Notes: generated by a model from the sequence alone, not told the origin. Numbered from the stretch's first letter, positions 1-7,858 are shown. The stretch is 13,110 nt of DNA from Saprospiraceae bacterium UBA3362 (GCA_002360455.1 DEQQ01000065.1:1-13110); one strand, 5' to 3'. Program-made: numbers and translations.

Positions 1-412
1 CACTTTTTTGAGGAGGTCTAACCCTTAGCTTATGAATACAGAATACCGGTTCCAGTATTTTTTATTACTAGATCTTTTTGCCCTTAGCTTGTGTAAATGC
101 CTCGGATAAAAGGAAATTGTCGCATTGTAAAAGCGCGAGAAAAGAGATGTTATTAAAGAATTAAAGACAAGAAAAATCGACTATAACCTTGGATGCCAAA
201 ATAACAAAGAAGAAAAAATAAAACTTGCCATCCAAAATACCGTAGTCAGGCTTCGGAGAAGTGTTTCTTAGAATAATATTTTGATGACGGGGTCTCAATA
301 ATTCTGACAGCTGGCCCTCAAATCAGATTGGAACTTGTCAGGTAAGTTCTTAGCTCGTAGGTGAGCGAAAGGTCAAAAGTACCTACATTAATTTTTTCAA
401 AAACGATTTAAA
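1..412. other. Intergenic region with no supported gene
   Basis: No frame on either strand gives a convincing protein here; all are broken by frequent stops. The + strand frames entering at base 1 close within 30 bases (TAA at 19-21, TAG in the next frame at 26-28), so at most the last few codons of an upstream gene could be present. The 10-mer CCCTTAGCTT occurs twice (22-31 and 81-90), each time shortly after a T-run ending in TTTTTG. Two weak inverted repeats are visible (189-195 with 229-235, and 304-309 with 336-341), both with long loops. I found no clear TAnnTTTG promoter in front of the gene at 413. The region may be degraded former coding or mobile sequence, but nothing identifies it. 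Confidence 0.5.
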
Positions 413-3400
413 ATGAAAAAGTTATTAATTTTTTTATTAACAGTTTTATTCATTACTCAAAATTCTTTTTGTCAAACATATAATTGTTTTACAAATTCAA
501 CATCTCAATCAATTCCTGAGCCACCTGGAGAAGGAATAAGCTCTAATTGTCTAAAATCTGTAGAGGATCTAGAACAGCTTCCAAATGTAGTAATGAAAAT
601 TAATATTCATTATGTAAAAGGAACATATGGTAACTTCTATCCTGGTCCTTTGCCTAGTTCTGATCCGAAAAATGGTAATCTTTACGCTAACCTATTTTTG
701 AATGAGTTTAATAATAAAATGGCAAATTTAGTAGCAAGTCCAACCAGTCTCGCAAATAAATTAGGTGACTCTAAAATAAGATCACAACTATATACGGAAG
801 CTTCAAATCCTGCTGATTTATATGGTGGAATATGGTACTGGGATCAATTACCGTCAACTTTACCATATGGTGATAAGGTTTTTCATATAATTATGTATAA
901 TGGGTATCCTGGATATTCACTCAATGGTTATGTAAATGGAACTACAGGGTGTAATAACATTGCTACTTTATATGGAGCCTATTATAACGTTTCTCAGGTT
1001 CCGAATAATGGATTTGGGTGGTGGGCATTTGCAGGTCTTTATGCACATGAGTTATTTCATACATTTGGACTTTGTCATTCATTTTCTCCAGAGAATGAAT
1101 GTAAAGGAATCGATATAGATGTAAATGCAGAATGTGGATGCGGAGGTATTCCCACAAGTCCTTGCGGATCAGCCGCATCAGTAGGTTGCTGTACTTGGAA
1201 CTCGGGAAGTAAAAATATGATGGGGTACAATGCAGAGGCTAATGCATTGACTCCGTGTCAATGGAAATTGGCATTTGAAAATGTTTATTCACGTAATTGT
1301 GCACATTTTCAATATGCACCTTGTACAAACAATCCATCTCCCATTGAAATAACAGGATATGAACTTTGGGACAAATTTAAAATGATTAATCAACCTGTGC
1401 GGATTATGCCTGGTGCTCATCTTGAAATCACATGTGAAGTAAGGTTTGCTTCACAAGCTTACCTTGAAGTGAGAAGAGGCGCTAGATTAACTGTGAATGG
1501 CGGTTATTTAACTGAGTTATGTCCAAATGAATTTTGGCCTGGAATTCAAGTTTGGGGGAATCCTGGTGCAGCACAACCCCAACAAAATTCAATCCCAACT
1601 ACAGGGCAAGCAGGAATTGTAAGAGTGATCAATGGTAGTACAATTTCTAGGGCAAGAACAGGAATTTCTACTGCTTCTTGGGCATTAGGAGGTGCTGGTG
1701 CTTGGGCAAATGCTGGAGGACTTATTTATGCTGAGAATAGTTATTTTATTAATAATAGAAGGGCGGTAGAATTCATGAAATATGATTTGCAAAATAATAG
1801 TACTTTTATTAATAATTTATTTTCAGAACCAGCAGCCAATATAGACGGAACTTTAGGTGTTACTATTTGGGCTTGCAATGGGATTCGCTTTGAAAGAAAT
1901 AGATTTGACAAACTAGATAGATCAGGTATTATGGGTATAGATTTTAGTGCTAGTATTTTTAATCATAATCAGTTTCAAAATATACCACTTGGTACAGGCA
2001 TAGAATCCTATAATACAGATTATGCGGCCTTTGAACTTGAAATCGGAAGACTAAATACAACTCCAAATTATTTTAAAAATAACTCAAGGCATGTTTACTG
2101 TTCTTCAAATTCTACATTAGATAAAGTAGTGGTGAAAAATAATCAATTTTTTGATGCTCAAACTGGAGATGGTCAAGGTGTTGTTATAGAAGGAAGGACT
2201 CTTTATGAAATATCTTATAATGTTTTCGATAAAATAAAAAATAAATCATGCCTTAGTGCAATTACGCAAGATGATAAAAACTTCATCAACTGCAATTCAT
2301 TTAGCAGAACTCCAACTGGAATAGAATTTGCAGGAAATAATGAGCAGACCCAATTTTTGAATAATTGTTTTGCAGCAGACGTTTCTACAGCAGTTAATTT
2401 CCAAAGATACAATGGAATTGCTATAATACGCTCTGAACAAGGCAACCCTAGTTATCCTGCTGGAAATTGTTTCAAATCTCCGATGGACATAATAGGATCG
2501 GCAGCACGAGTAATGGAGTTTGAATATTTCAAAACTCTGGGCAATGTACAAACAAGATGTGACCCAAATGATTTAATTTGTCATGATCCAGTAGGAAGTA
2601 GAGCCGATGGTGGATTGAATAATTACGAAGAAACAACAACATCCATTTATCCAACAGGATGTGCTGCTAATTTGCCTCCAATTCCTCCTCCGTTTATTAC
2701 GCCATGTGTAGTATCTTTGGTTCCAAACCTACCGTCATCAAATGGTCTAGATGGAATCCGACAGATAGAAGGAAATTTATTAACACAAGTCAATTCAAAT
2801 CCAGCAGATAATTATATTCGAAATTGCTATCATGAAGTCAAAGATTATAGAATGCAAATTTTGAGAGATGGTATCAGACAACAAATTACGGATGGAAATA
2901 TTGACGGTGCTATTGCACTTTTAAATCCCGATTTTGATGCTACTGAAAGAAGGATCCTATATTCACTTTTACTAAAAAAAGGAGATTATTCTGCAGCATC
3001 AGCTCAATTATCAGCAATGCCTAACCTCACTCCAGATCTACTGCAGTATAAGCAAATCCAGCAAATTAATTTAGCTCGTTTAGTACAAGGGAGCAATTTT
3101 GAACTGGCGGCTTCACAAGAGTCATATTTACTCTATGCCGCAGAAACTGAACTCCCAAGTAGAACCTATGCAAGAGGATTATTGGCCTTATTAAATGGAA
3201 TGAGTTTTTCTGTCATTATTCCTGAATCTGATCCTATAAACACTCCAGAAAACAGATCAAGAGTGAATTCTCATGATGGTGATTTTAATGTATTTCCAAA
3301 TCCAGCACAATCAGAAATTTCAATTTCTAGAAATCAAAATTTATTAGAAAATTATCAAATCGAAATTTCAGAATTAAATGGGAAGAGAAGATTAACAAGT

Positions 3401-3526
3401 AAATCGATGAATCAAAAGGAATTCAAAGTAGATACTAGAAATCTTGAAAATGGTTTATACTTATTAACTATTAAAGATTCTAGTGGTAAAAGTATTCACA
3501 CACAGAAAATTGCAATTTTAAAGTAA
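413..3526 (+). CDS. Secreted metzincin-like metalloprotease with beta-helix-like region and T9SS type A sorting domain
   Basis: This 1037-aa protein starts with a signal peptide (residues 1 to about 20, KK then a hydrophobic run, ending NSFC/QTY). A putative zinc protease domain covers roughly 45-305. It has the metzincin signature HELFHTFGLCH at 212-222 (H212, H216 and H222 as ligands, E213 as general base) and a possible Met-turn SKNMMGYN with methionines at 269-270. A cysteine-rich stretch lies between them. From about 310 to 720 come short beta-rich, Asn/Gly-rich segments that look like a right-handed parallel beta-helix. A proline-rich hinge follows near 755, then a helical TPR-like section at about 775-935. 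The end (957-1037) is a type A T9SS sorting domain: FNVFPNP, ending LENGLYLLTIKDSSGK and a basic tip. I infer export by Sec, then secretion or surface anchoring by T9SS. The motif order resembles M43 pappalysin-like proteases, but the domain is divergent; substrate unknown. Confidence 0.85.
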   Translation: MKKLLIFLLTVLFITQNSFCQTYNCFTNSTSQSIPEPPGEGISSNCLKSVEDLEQLPNVVMKINIHYVKGTYGNFYPGPLPSSDPKNGNLYANLFLNEFNNKMANLVASPTSLANKLGDSKIRSQLYTEASNPADLYGGIWYWDQLPSTLPYGDKVFHIIMYNGYPGYSLNGYVNGTTGCNNIATLYGAYYNVSQVPNNGFGWWAFAGLYAHELFHTFGLCHSFSPENECKGIDIDVNAECGCGGIPTSPCGSAASVGCCTWNSGSKNMMGYNAEANALTPCQWKLAFENVYSRNCAHFQYAPCTNNPSPIEITGYELWDKFKMINQPVRIMPGAHLEITCEVRFASQAYLEVRRGARLTVNGGYLTELCPNEFWPGIQVWGNPGAAQPQQNSIPTTGQAGIVRVINGSTISRARTGISTASWALGGAGAWANAGGLIYAENSYFINNRRAVEFMKYDLQNNSTFINNLFSEPAANIDGTLGVTIWACNGIRFERNRFDKLDRSGIMGIDFSASIFNHNQFQNIPLGTGIESYNTDYAAFELEIGRLNTTPNYFKNNSRHVYCSSNSTLDKVVVKNNQFFDAQTGDGQGVVIEGRTLYEISYNVFDKIKNKSCLSAITQDDKNFINCNSFSRTPTGIEFAGNNEQTQFLNNCFAADVSTAVNFQRYNGIAIIRSEQGNPSYPAGNCFKSPMDIIGSAARVMEFEYFKTLGNVQTRCDPNDLICHDPVGSRADGGLNNYEETTTSIYPTGCAANLPPIPPPFITPCVVSLVPNLPSSNGLDGIRQIEGNLLTQVNSNPADNYIRNCYHEVKDYRMQILRDGIRQQITDGNIDGAIALLNPDFDATERRILYSLLLKKGDYSAASAQLSAMPNLTPDLLQYKQIQQINLARLVQGSNFELAASQESYLLYAAETELPSRTYARGLLALLNGMSFSVIIPESDPINTPENRSRVNSHDGDFNVFPNPAQSEISISRNQNLLENYQIEISELNGKRRLTSKSMNQKEFKVDTRNLENGLYLLTIKDSSGKSIHTQKIAILK

Positions 3527-3541
3527 AAATTATTTTATCAC

Positions 3542-3567
3542 AAGGGTGTCATTTTTGACACCCTTAA
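3542..3567 (+). terminator. Intrinsic terminator after the metalloprotease gene
   Basis: A perfect 10-bp stem, AAGGGTGTCA (3542-3551) pairing with TGACACCCTT (3556-3565), encloses a TTTT loop and is followed by AATTTTAAAATT. It begins 16 bp after the stop of the upstream gene. The stem is strong, though the tail is only moderately T-rich. It ends 18 bp before the next ATG, leaving no room for a promoter in between, so the downstream pair is transcribed either by read-through or from a promoter overlapping the end of the first gene. Confidence 0.75.
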
Positions 3568-3583
3568 TTTTAAAATTAGCCAA

Positions 3584-5119
3584 ATGAAAATAAATCTAGT
3601 ATTCTATTTATGTCTCACTTTTATATTGTTTCAGTTTCAAAATTTATATTGCCAAGACAATTGGAGTAAAATATATGATATTAATAGAGATAGCGACTCT
3701 GGATGGAAAATTTTGGATATTGATGACTATTATTATATCATGAGTAGCAATCTATGCGATGGTCAATCCAATTTTTGTACCGGCTTACTCAAAATAGATA
3801 AAAAAGGAAATGTAATATGGAAAATGGAATTGGATAGTATTTCCCCTACTACGCATGATGCATGTTTTACTACAGATGAAAATTTTCTGTATTTGGTTCT
3901 TAGTTATAATTATCTCCCATTAAGTAATTTTAGACTCATCAAGTTTGATTTAAATGGTAAACTCATTAAAGAAAAACAATATCCTGTATATCCTGTAATT
4001 CGTTTTGGTAGAAATATTAATTATTATAATAATAAACTGTATGTAAATCTATCTTTTTGGCATGATTATAAAAAGCATGGAGCAGATTCTTCTCAGGTAT
4101 GGACATTTGATACAGAATTTAATGAACTTACTAAATTTACTCATACTGAAAATTATTTTAGAGAAGAATTATTTAACTATGACCGATGTCAAGATGGAAA
4201 TTTTTACTCTACAAAAATTTGTGGAAATTTGGATTGGAGAGGATTTGCTAAATTGTATAAATTTGACTCTTTAGGAGAAATAATTTGGGATCGAATTCTG
4301 AATGATACTTTGGATGATATGTATTTTCAACATCCTGATTTTTCCATAACAAAAGATAGCGGATGTGTAGTCAACTGGATGCAGCAGAGAGACTATAGAT
4401 TTCGAGATACTGCCGAATTCTCATCCAAAATAGTGAAGTATGATAAAAATGGAAACCTACAATGGACACTTCCTTTTTACGGCAAACGTGATAAAAATAT
4501 ATTTGGCACATTTGTCACAAAAAACGGTGATATCATCATATGTGGAAATGATCATAATCCTGGAATTATCAATAAAGAACAGCACTATATAACAGGGTGG
4601 TTAGTGCGTGTCTCTCCAGAGGGATTAGTCAAATGGGATCGAAGAATTTCCGAATATCGGAGTTTGCGCAGTATCCGCTTCCATTCTGGGATAGAAGAAG
4701 AAGATGGAGATTTGGTAATTTGTGGAAATATTGGAAGTATTTCTGAGGACTCTACTTTACTTTCTGCTAATATTTATGTGGTAAGACTAGATAGCAATGG
4801 TTGTTTTAATGGATATTGTGATGATAGCTTGCAAATAATAACGGCCGTAAAGGAATATGAAAAATTTCCAGATCAAGAGAAACTATTTACCTTCTATCCC
4901 AATCCCATTATAGACCATTTTATTCTACAATCCATACAGGAGATAAAGCTAAATACAGAATTAATCTTATACAATAGTGAAGGAAAATTTGTCACCAATC
5001 GGTATATTTCAGAAAAAAAAGAAATAATCCATCTTAATAATTATCCCAAAGGAAAATATTATTATAGAATAAATACCAAGGATAAGACGATACAAATAGG
5101 CTCACTGATCGTTATATAA
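3584..5119 (+). CDS. Secreted repeat (propeller-like) protein with T9SS type A sorting domain
   Basis: 511 aa. A signal peptide spans about 1-24 (hydrophobic run, then NLYC/QDNW). The body carries a recurring motif of the form (L/V)x(K/R)xDxxGxxxW: LLKIDKKGNVIWK, LIKFDLNGKLIKE, LYKFDSLGEIIWD, IVKYDKNGNLQWT, LVRVSPEGLVKWD and VVRLDSNGCF. Each is about one beta-sheet blade from the next, the pattern of Bacteroidota secreted beta-propeller-like proteins. From about residue 434 a type A T9SS sorting domain begins with FTFYPNP (437-441 is FYPNP) and closes with LNNYPKGKYYYRI and IQIGSLIVI. The protein is thus predicted to be exported and then secreted or anchored at the cell surface. No catalytic motif is evident. 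It sits 23 bp before the next gene on the same strand and is probably co-transcribed with it. Confidence 0.85.
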   Translation: MKINLVFYLCLTFILFQFQNLYCQDNWSKIYDINRDSDSGWKILDIDDYYYIMSSNLCDGQSNFCTGLLKIDKKGNVIWKMELDSISPTTHDACFTTDENFLYLVLSYNYLPLSNFRLIKFDLNGKLIKEKQYPVYPVIRFGRNINYYNNKLYVNLSFWHDYKKHGADSSQVWTFDTEFNELTKFTHTENYFREELFNYDRCQDGNFYSTKICGNLDWRGFAKLYKFDSLGEIIWDRILNDTLDDMYFQHPDFSITKDSGCVVNWMQQRDYRFRDTAEFSSKIVKYDKNGNLQWTLPFYGKRDKNIFGTFVTKNGDIIICGNDHNPGIINKEQHYITGWLVRVSPEGLVKWDRRISEYRSLRSIRFHSGIEEEDGDLVICGNIGSISEDSTLLSANIYVVRLDSNGCFNGYCDDSLQIITAVKEYEKFPDQEKLFTFYPNPIIDHFILQSIQEIKLNTELILYNSEGKFVTNRYISEKKEIIHLNNYPKGKYYYRINTKDKTIQIGSLIVI

Positions 5120-5142
5120 AAAACATAAAAAAATTCATTCAA

Positions 5143-6090
5143 ATGAAAATTCAAATTTTACTTATTCTTAGTCTAATTCTGTCCCATTCCTATGCTCAAA
5201 TCGAATATGCTCCAATTGGAGCCAAGTGGACTTATGAAGTTAAAATATCAACATGGATGGGAGATGAATATTTCAAAAATAGAGAAATCAAAGTAAGCAT
5301 CGATACAACAATTTATGGTAAGAAATGTAAAAAACTTATAAGTCGTGAACTAGATACAGATAAAAATGAGCAAAAGACAGTTTCCGCCCTGCCTGATGAA
5401 TATATTTATCAAGATGGCTTTTATATATATAGATTCTTAAAAGATTCTTTTTACCTCCTGTACGATTTTAGTGGCGGTAATACAACACAGAACATAGTAG
5501 GCCTAAGCATGGAAGATCATGCTAATATCAATAGACCAGAAGTTGTACCATTTGAACTCAAAGAGTATAGCGTAGATAGCTCATTGGGTTTCTCACAAAT
5601 TAAGCAAAAACTGAAGCCTACTTGTTTTTTTAAAGGTGGAGAGCCATTTCAATTTGAGCGATTCGGTACCACAAATGATTATCTTTTTTATGCAGGTTTC
5701 AATTGTAAATCAGATCGTAATATTTTTTTTAAACTTAGGTGTTTTTTTGATCCAGTGTATGGCCTAATTAATTATGACTCTATCCCTTGTGATTCCATAA
5801 GACCTGATATCATAAGAACAAATGTAGTTAAAGTAAATAATAATAAACAAGAAATTTTAGAATCTAATATTGTAAAATGTGAAATCAAATTAATAAAGCT
5901 GGAAAATAATCCTAACATTTCATTTAATATTGTAGATGTTTCTGGCAGGCTCGTAATAAAAGATCACATAAAATATTTACATGAGAAAACCATAGACGTA
6001 TCGCATTTGGATAACGGAATTTATTATTTCTCATGGAAATCTAATAATTCAAAATGGAATACTTGCAAATGGATTAAATTAGGAAATTAA
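5143..6090 (+). CDS. Secreted hypothetical protein with T9SS-like C-terminal domain
   Basis: 315 aa. The signal peptide is clear (MKIQ, a leucine/isoleucine-rich core, then SHSYA/QIEYAPIGAKWTY, cleavage after about residue 18). The mature N-terminus, with APIGAKWTYE followed by beta-rich sequence, is of a kind common in Bacteroidota exported proteins of unknown function. Its C-terminus (about 235-315) resembles a type A T9SS sorting domain: FNIVDVSGRLV, TIDVSHLDNGIYYFSW and a final WIKLGN. The usual FxxYPNP opening is missing; the corresponding place reads LENNPNISF. The sorting domain is therefore degenerate or a variant, and secretion by T9SS is less certain than for the two genes before it. 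No enzymatic motif is recognised. The gene follows its neighbour by 23 bp and probably forms the end of a two-gene transcription unit. Confidence 0.8.
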   Translation: MKIQILLILSLILSHSYAQIEYAPIGAKWTYEVKISTWMGDEYFKNREIKVSIDTTIYGKKCKKLISRELDTDKNEQKTVSALPDEYIYQDGFYIYRFLKDSFYLLYDFSGGNTTQNIVGLSMEDHANINRPEVVPFELKEYSVDSSLGFSQIKQKLKPTCFFKGGEPFQFERFGTTNDYLFYAGFNCKSDRNIFFKLRCFFDPVYGLINYDSIPCDSIRPDIIRTNVVKVNNNKQEILESNIVKCEIKLIKLENNPNISFNIVDVSGRLVIKDHIKYLHEKTIDVSHLDNGIYYFSWKSNNSKWNTCKWIKLGN

Positions 6091-6288
6091 CTCTTTATAG
6101 CAAACCATCCCCGAAGATAACTGGCAGAATAGTGGCTAGTCTTTGAGTCGAGAGTAGTTAGAAGGAGAAGTTTTTTATTTTCGCTCTCGGCAGTAGGGAA
6201 TTGCATTTCTACATGGGTAGATTTTGTTTAAGCATAATGGTTTCAACTTTTATTAAATGGATAATCTCTATTAGAGGCTTTTTATGAA

Positions 6289-6349
6289 AAAGTTCATATA
6301 TTAGCAGTTTAATTGGTGTTTAGGTTGTCCACTATGGTGAGGAAGTCCA
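6289..6349 (-). repeat. Direct repeat copy A, at the 3' end of tnpB
   Basis: Read on the - strand this copy starts TGGACTTCC, includes AGTGGACA and ACCAAT, and ends CTAATATATGAACTTT. It matches 7048-7109 in the same orientation at roughly 47 of 61 positions with one gap (hand alignment). The copy supplies the last codons and the TAG stop of tnpB (W-T-S-S-P-stop). Its first ~25 bases run from TG to CA with a GTGGACA end, recalling IS3-family terminal repeats, but I cannot confirm that. It may be the remnant of another insertion sequence. Confidence 0.7.
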
Positions 6350-6679
6350 TTTTCGATATTGCAAGCTAGTCATTTTTATTCCTTGAATCACACACATTAA
6401 TTGCGTCCAAGTGATTTGTGTGTTCGTTTGATTTTCTGAATTAATTGTTTCAAATGTACCTCGTTCTAATCTTTTACTCAATAGTACTAGACCTCCCTGG
6501 TCATATACCATCAATCGAATCTGGTTATAGCGTTTGTTGAAAAATATGTATACATTTCCATCCAATGGATTGCTTCCCATGCTGTGCTTAATGATTCCAA
6601 ACAGTCCATCAAAGCTTTTTCTAAAATCTACAATACCTTGATAAACGAAATAACGATGTTGACTCGTGAATGGAATCAT
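6332..6679 (-). CDS. tnpB: IS66 family insertion sequence accessory protein TnpB
   Basis: 115 aa, the usual length for IS66 TnpB (Orf2). Family features are plain throughout: an N-terminal MIPF then RYFVYQGIVDFRKSFDGL (9-26), NPLDGNVYIFFNKRYNQIRLMVYD, KRLERGTFE, and a closing segment ITWTQLMCVIQGIK. In IS66 elements this small protein is needed for transposition together with TnpA and the TnpC transposase; its biochemical role is unclear. Its ATG overlaps the TGA of the tnpA-like gene (ATGA, 6676-6679), the typical translational coupling. The C-terminal WTSSP and the stop lie inside repeat copy A, so the natural end has probably been altered. No tnpC follows: downstream DNA has no transposase reading frame. 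The element is therefore not autonomous. Confidence 0.9.
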   Translation of the reverse strand: MIPFTSQHRYFVYQGIVDFRKSFDGLFGIIKHSMGSNPLDGNVYIFFNKRYNQIRLMVYDQGGLVLLSKRLERGTFETINSENQTNTQITWTQLMCVIQGIKMTSLQYRKWTSSP

Positions 6680-6978
6680 ATCTCCAGTTGTATCATTTTT
6701 TTCAACCCTTCTAATGTAAGTGGACTCTGAACATGGAGCTTTACTCCGTTTTTGTACTCAATAACTATTTGATCTATTTGAAAATTTGTCAGCTCGCCGA
6801 CAAAAGCTTTGTCACTCTCTTTGATTTGCACAAAATCATAATTGTCTTTATTTTTAGTTTGATCGGTTTTTCGCTTGTGGTAATAATACTGATGGATGGG
6901 TATGCCCGCCTCTTTTAAAAAATGTCCTAGCTTTTTGCCACTTGCTTTAATCCTGCTTTGCAATTCTTTGAAATCCAT
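6676..6978 (-). CDS. IS66 family TnpA-like protein (Orf1)
   Basis: 100 aa, located immediately upstream of tnpB and overlapping it by 4 bp, the position of tnpA (Orf1) in IS66 elements. The N-terminal half is basic and helical (LQSRIKASGKKLGHFLKEAG, residues 6-25), consistent with a small helix-turn-helix DNA-binding region. The C-terminal part, IDQIVIEYKNGVKLHVQSPLTLEGLKKMI, fits the strand-helix end common to Bacteroidota IS66 Orf1 proteins (a 'xNGVxLxxxSP' pattern followed by a hydrophobic helix). The family is poorly conserved, so the call leans on position and on TnpB next door. The ATG at 6978 lies only about 14 bp downstream of a good -7 element, which implies a very short leader. Confidence 0.75.
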   Translation of the reverse strand: MDFKELQSRIKASGKKLGHFLKEAGIPIHQYYYHKRKTDQTKNKDNYDFVQIKESDKAFVGELTNFQIDQIVIEYKNGVKLHVQSPLTLEGLKKMIQLEI

Positions 6979-6991
6979 TCTTCCTTTTTTG

Positions 6992-7022
6992 CAAAGGTAT
7001 TTGCTCTGCCTTGCTTATGCAA
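6992..7022 (-). promoter_or_regulatory. Bacteroidota-type promoter for tnpA-tnpB
   Basis: On the - strand, TTG (7022-7020) is followed after 20 bp by TACCTTTG (6999-6992), an exact match to the Bacteroidota -7 consensus TAnnTTTG with correct spacing to a -33 TTG. Transcription would start near 6985, only a few bases before the ATG at 6978. That would be a nearly leaderless message, tolerable in a phylum that rarely uses Shine-Dalgarno sites. Confidence 0.6.
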
Positions 7023-7047
7023 GATGCTGTTTGTTGTACGGATACAT

Positions 7048-7109
7048 AAAGTTTATATATTAGTAGCCTTATTGGTATTCAATCTGTCCACTTTAGCGAG
7101 GGAAGTCCA
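7048..7109 (-). repeat. Direct repeat copy B, upstream of tnpA
   Basis: This is the second copy of the ~61-bp repeat found at 6289-6349, in the same orientation. On the - strand it begins TGGACTTCCC, includes AAGTGGACA and ACCAAT, and ends CTAATATATAAACTTT. Similarity stops sharply after AACTTT on one side and at TGG on the other. The two copies bound an ~820-bp unit containing the tnpA-tnpB pair and its promoter. Confidence 0.7.
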
Positions 7110-7265
7110 GATAACTCAATATTTTATAAATTCGATTTCACCAATACTTCAGGTTCATGCATCGGAGAGCTTATACATAATTTGATATTAATTTTTTCTT
7201 AAATAAGATTCTATCGAAACTATATTAGACTCATTTGTTGTTAAGATTACTAATTAATCGGATAT

Positions 7266-7808
7266 ATGAAACTGAATTATTTCTTTTTATTGTTATTAAT
7301 ATTATTGGAACTTGGCTTGTGTGCGCAAGAGATTAAGCCCACCGACCCGAATGTTAAGGAGGCGGCACAGAAGAAAATAAGCTACGAACAACGAATTCAA
7401 ATGAGCAGGATCAATGATGTCTATATTCCGGTCAACACAGAAGATGCCATCAAAGAGTTGAACAGACTGTCCTCTCCGGAAGGCAGAGATAAACTAAAAC
7501 TTGCACCCGAAGACACCATTGCCAGCAAACTCCACTTTAGCCTCGGACGTTGGATTTTATTGAACTGGTCACTGGAAGAGGGGAGCAGGCTCAGTCATTT
7601 TTATAAAATGAAAGGGGTCAGCTTTCCGGATGATATGATTGATCTGATTTTAAGATCATACCACAGAAGCTTGCTTGCGAAGCCTACAAACGAAGATGAT
7701 TTGGTCAAGCAATATAAGGATAAAAGAAAAAAAGAAATGGAGGAAGAACTTAAAAAGAAGCCTGTCCTCAAAAAAGAAACAAGGTACAAACCTCCTCACA
7801 ATGAGTAA
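7266..7808 (+). CDS. Exported protein with DUF6794-like domain
   Basis: 180 aa with a signal peptide (residues 1-20, a leucine-rich core ending GLCA/QE). The central part, roughly 45-122, reads INDVYIPVNTEDAIKELNRL, then SSPEGRDKL, SKLHFSLGRWILLNW, EGSRLSHF and PDDMIDLILRSYHRSL. From memory this is the pattern of the Bacteroidota domain of unknown function DUF6794; a profile search was not possible here. The tail (about 126-180) is highly charged, rich in Lys and Glu, and ends KYKPP-like without a T9SS sorting domain, so the protein is probably periplasmic or envelope-associated. Base composition is less AT-rich than in the secreted-protein cluster to the left. The 5' region has no clear promoter. 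Function unknown. Confidence 0.8.
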   Translation: MKLNYFFLLLLILLELGLCAQEIKPTDPNVKEAAQKKISYEQRIQMSRINDVYIPVNTEDAIKELNRLSSPEGRDKLKLAPEDTIASKLHFSLGRWILLNWSLEEGSRLSHFYKMKGVSFPDDMIDLILRSYHRSLLAKPTNEDDLVKQYKDKRKKEMEEELKKKPVLKKETRYKPPHNE

Positions 7809-7858
7809 TTTACGCTTGCTTCTGTTTTCTATGTATGCAATAAAATAGGAAGAAACTC

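Noticed and set aside
304..341. Inverted repeat CTGACA/TGTCAG as a riboswitch or terminator before the first gene
   Set aside because: The stem is only 6 bp with a 26-nt loop and no T-run, and no known riboswitch consensus is recognisable.
6149..6189. CGAGAG/CTCTCG hairpin as a terminator for the secreted-protein pair
   Set aside because: The stem is 6 bp around a 29-nt loop and the T-run lies inside the loop rather than after the stem, so it would not act as an intrinsic terminator.
6958..7185. Small + strand frame (75 aa) with a hydrophobic, signal-like segment
   Set aside because: It runs antisense through the tnpA start, the tnpA promoter and repeat copy B, so the sequence is already explained by those elements. 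It has no family resemblance.
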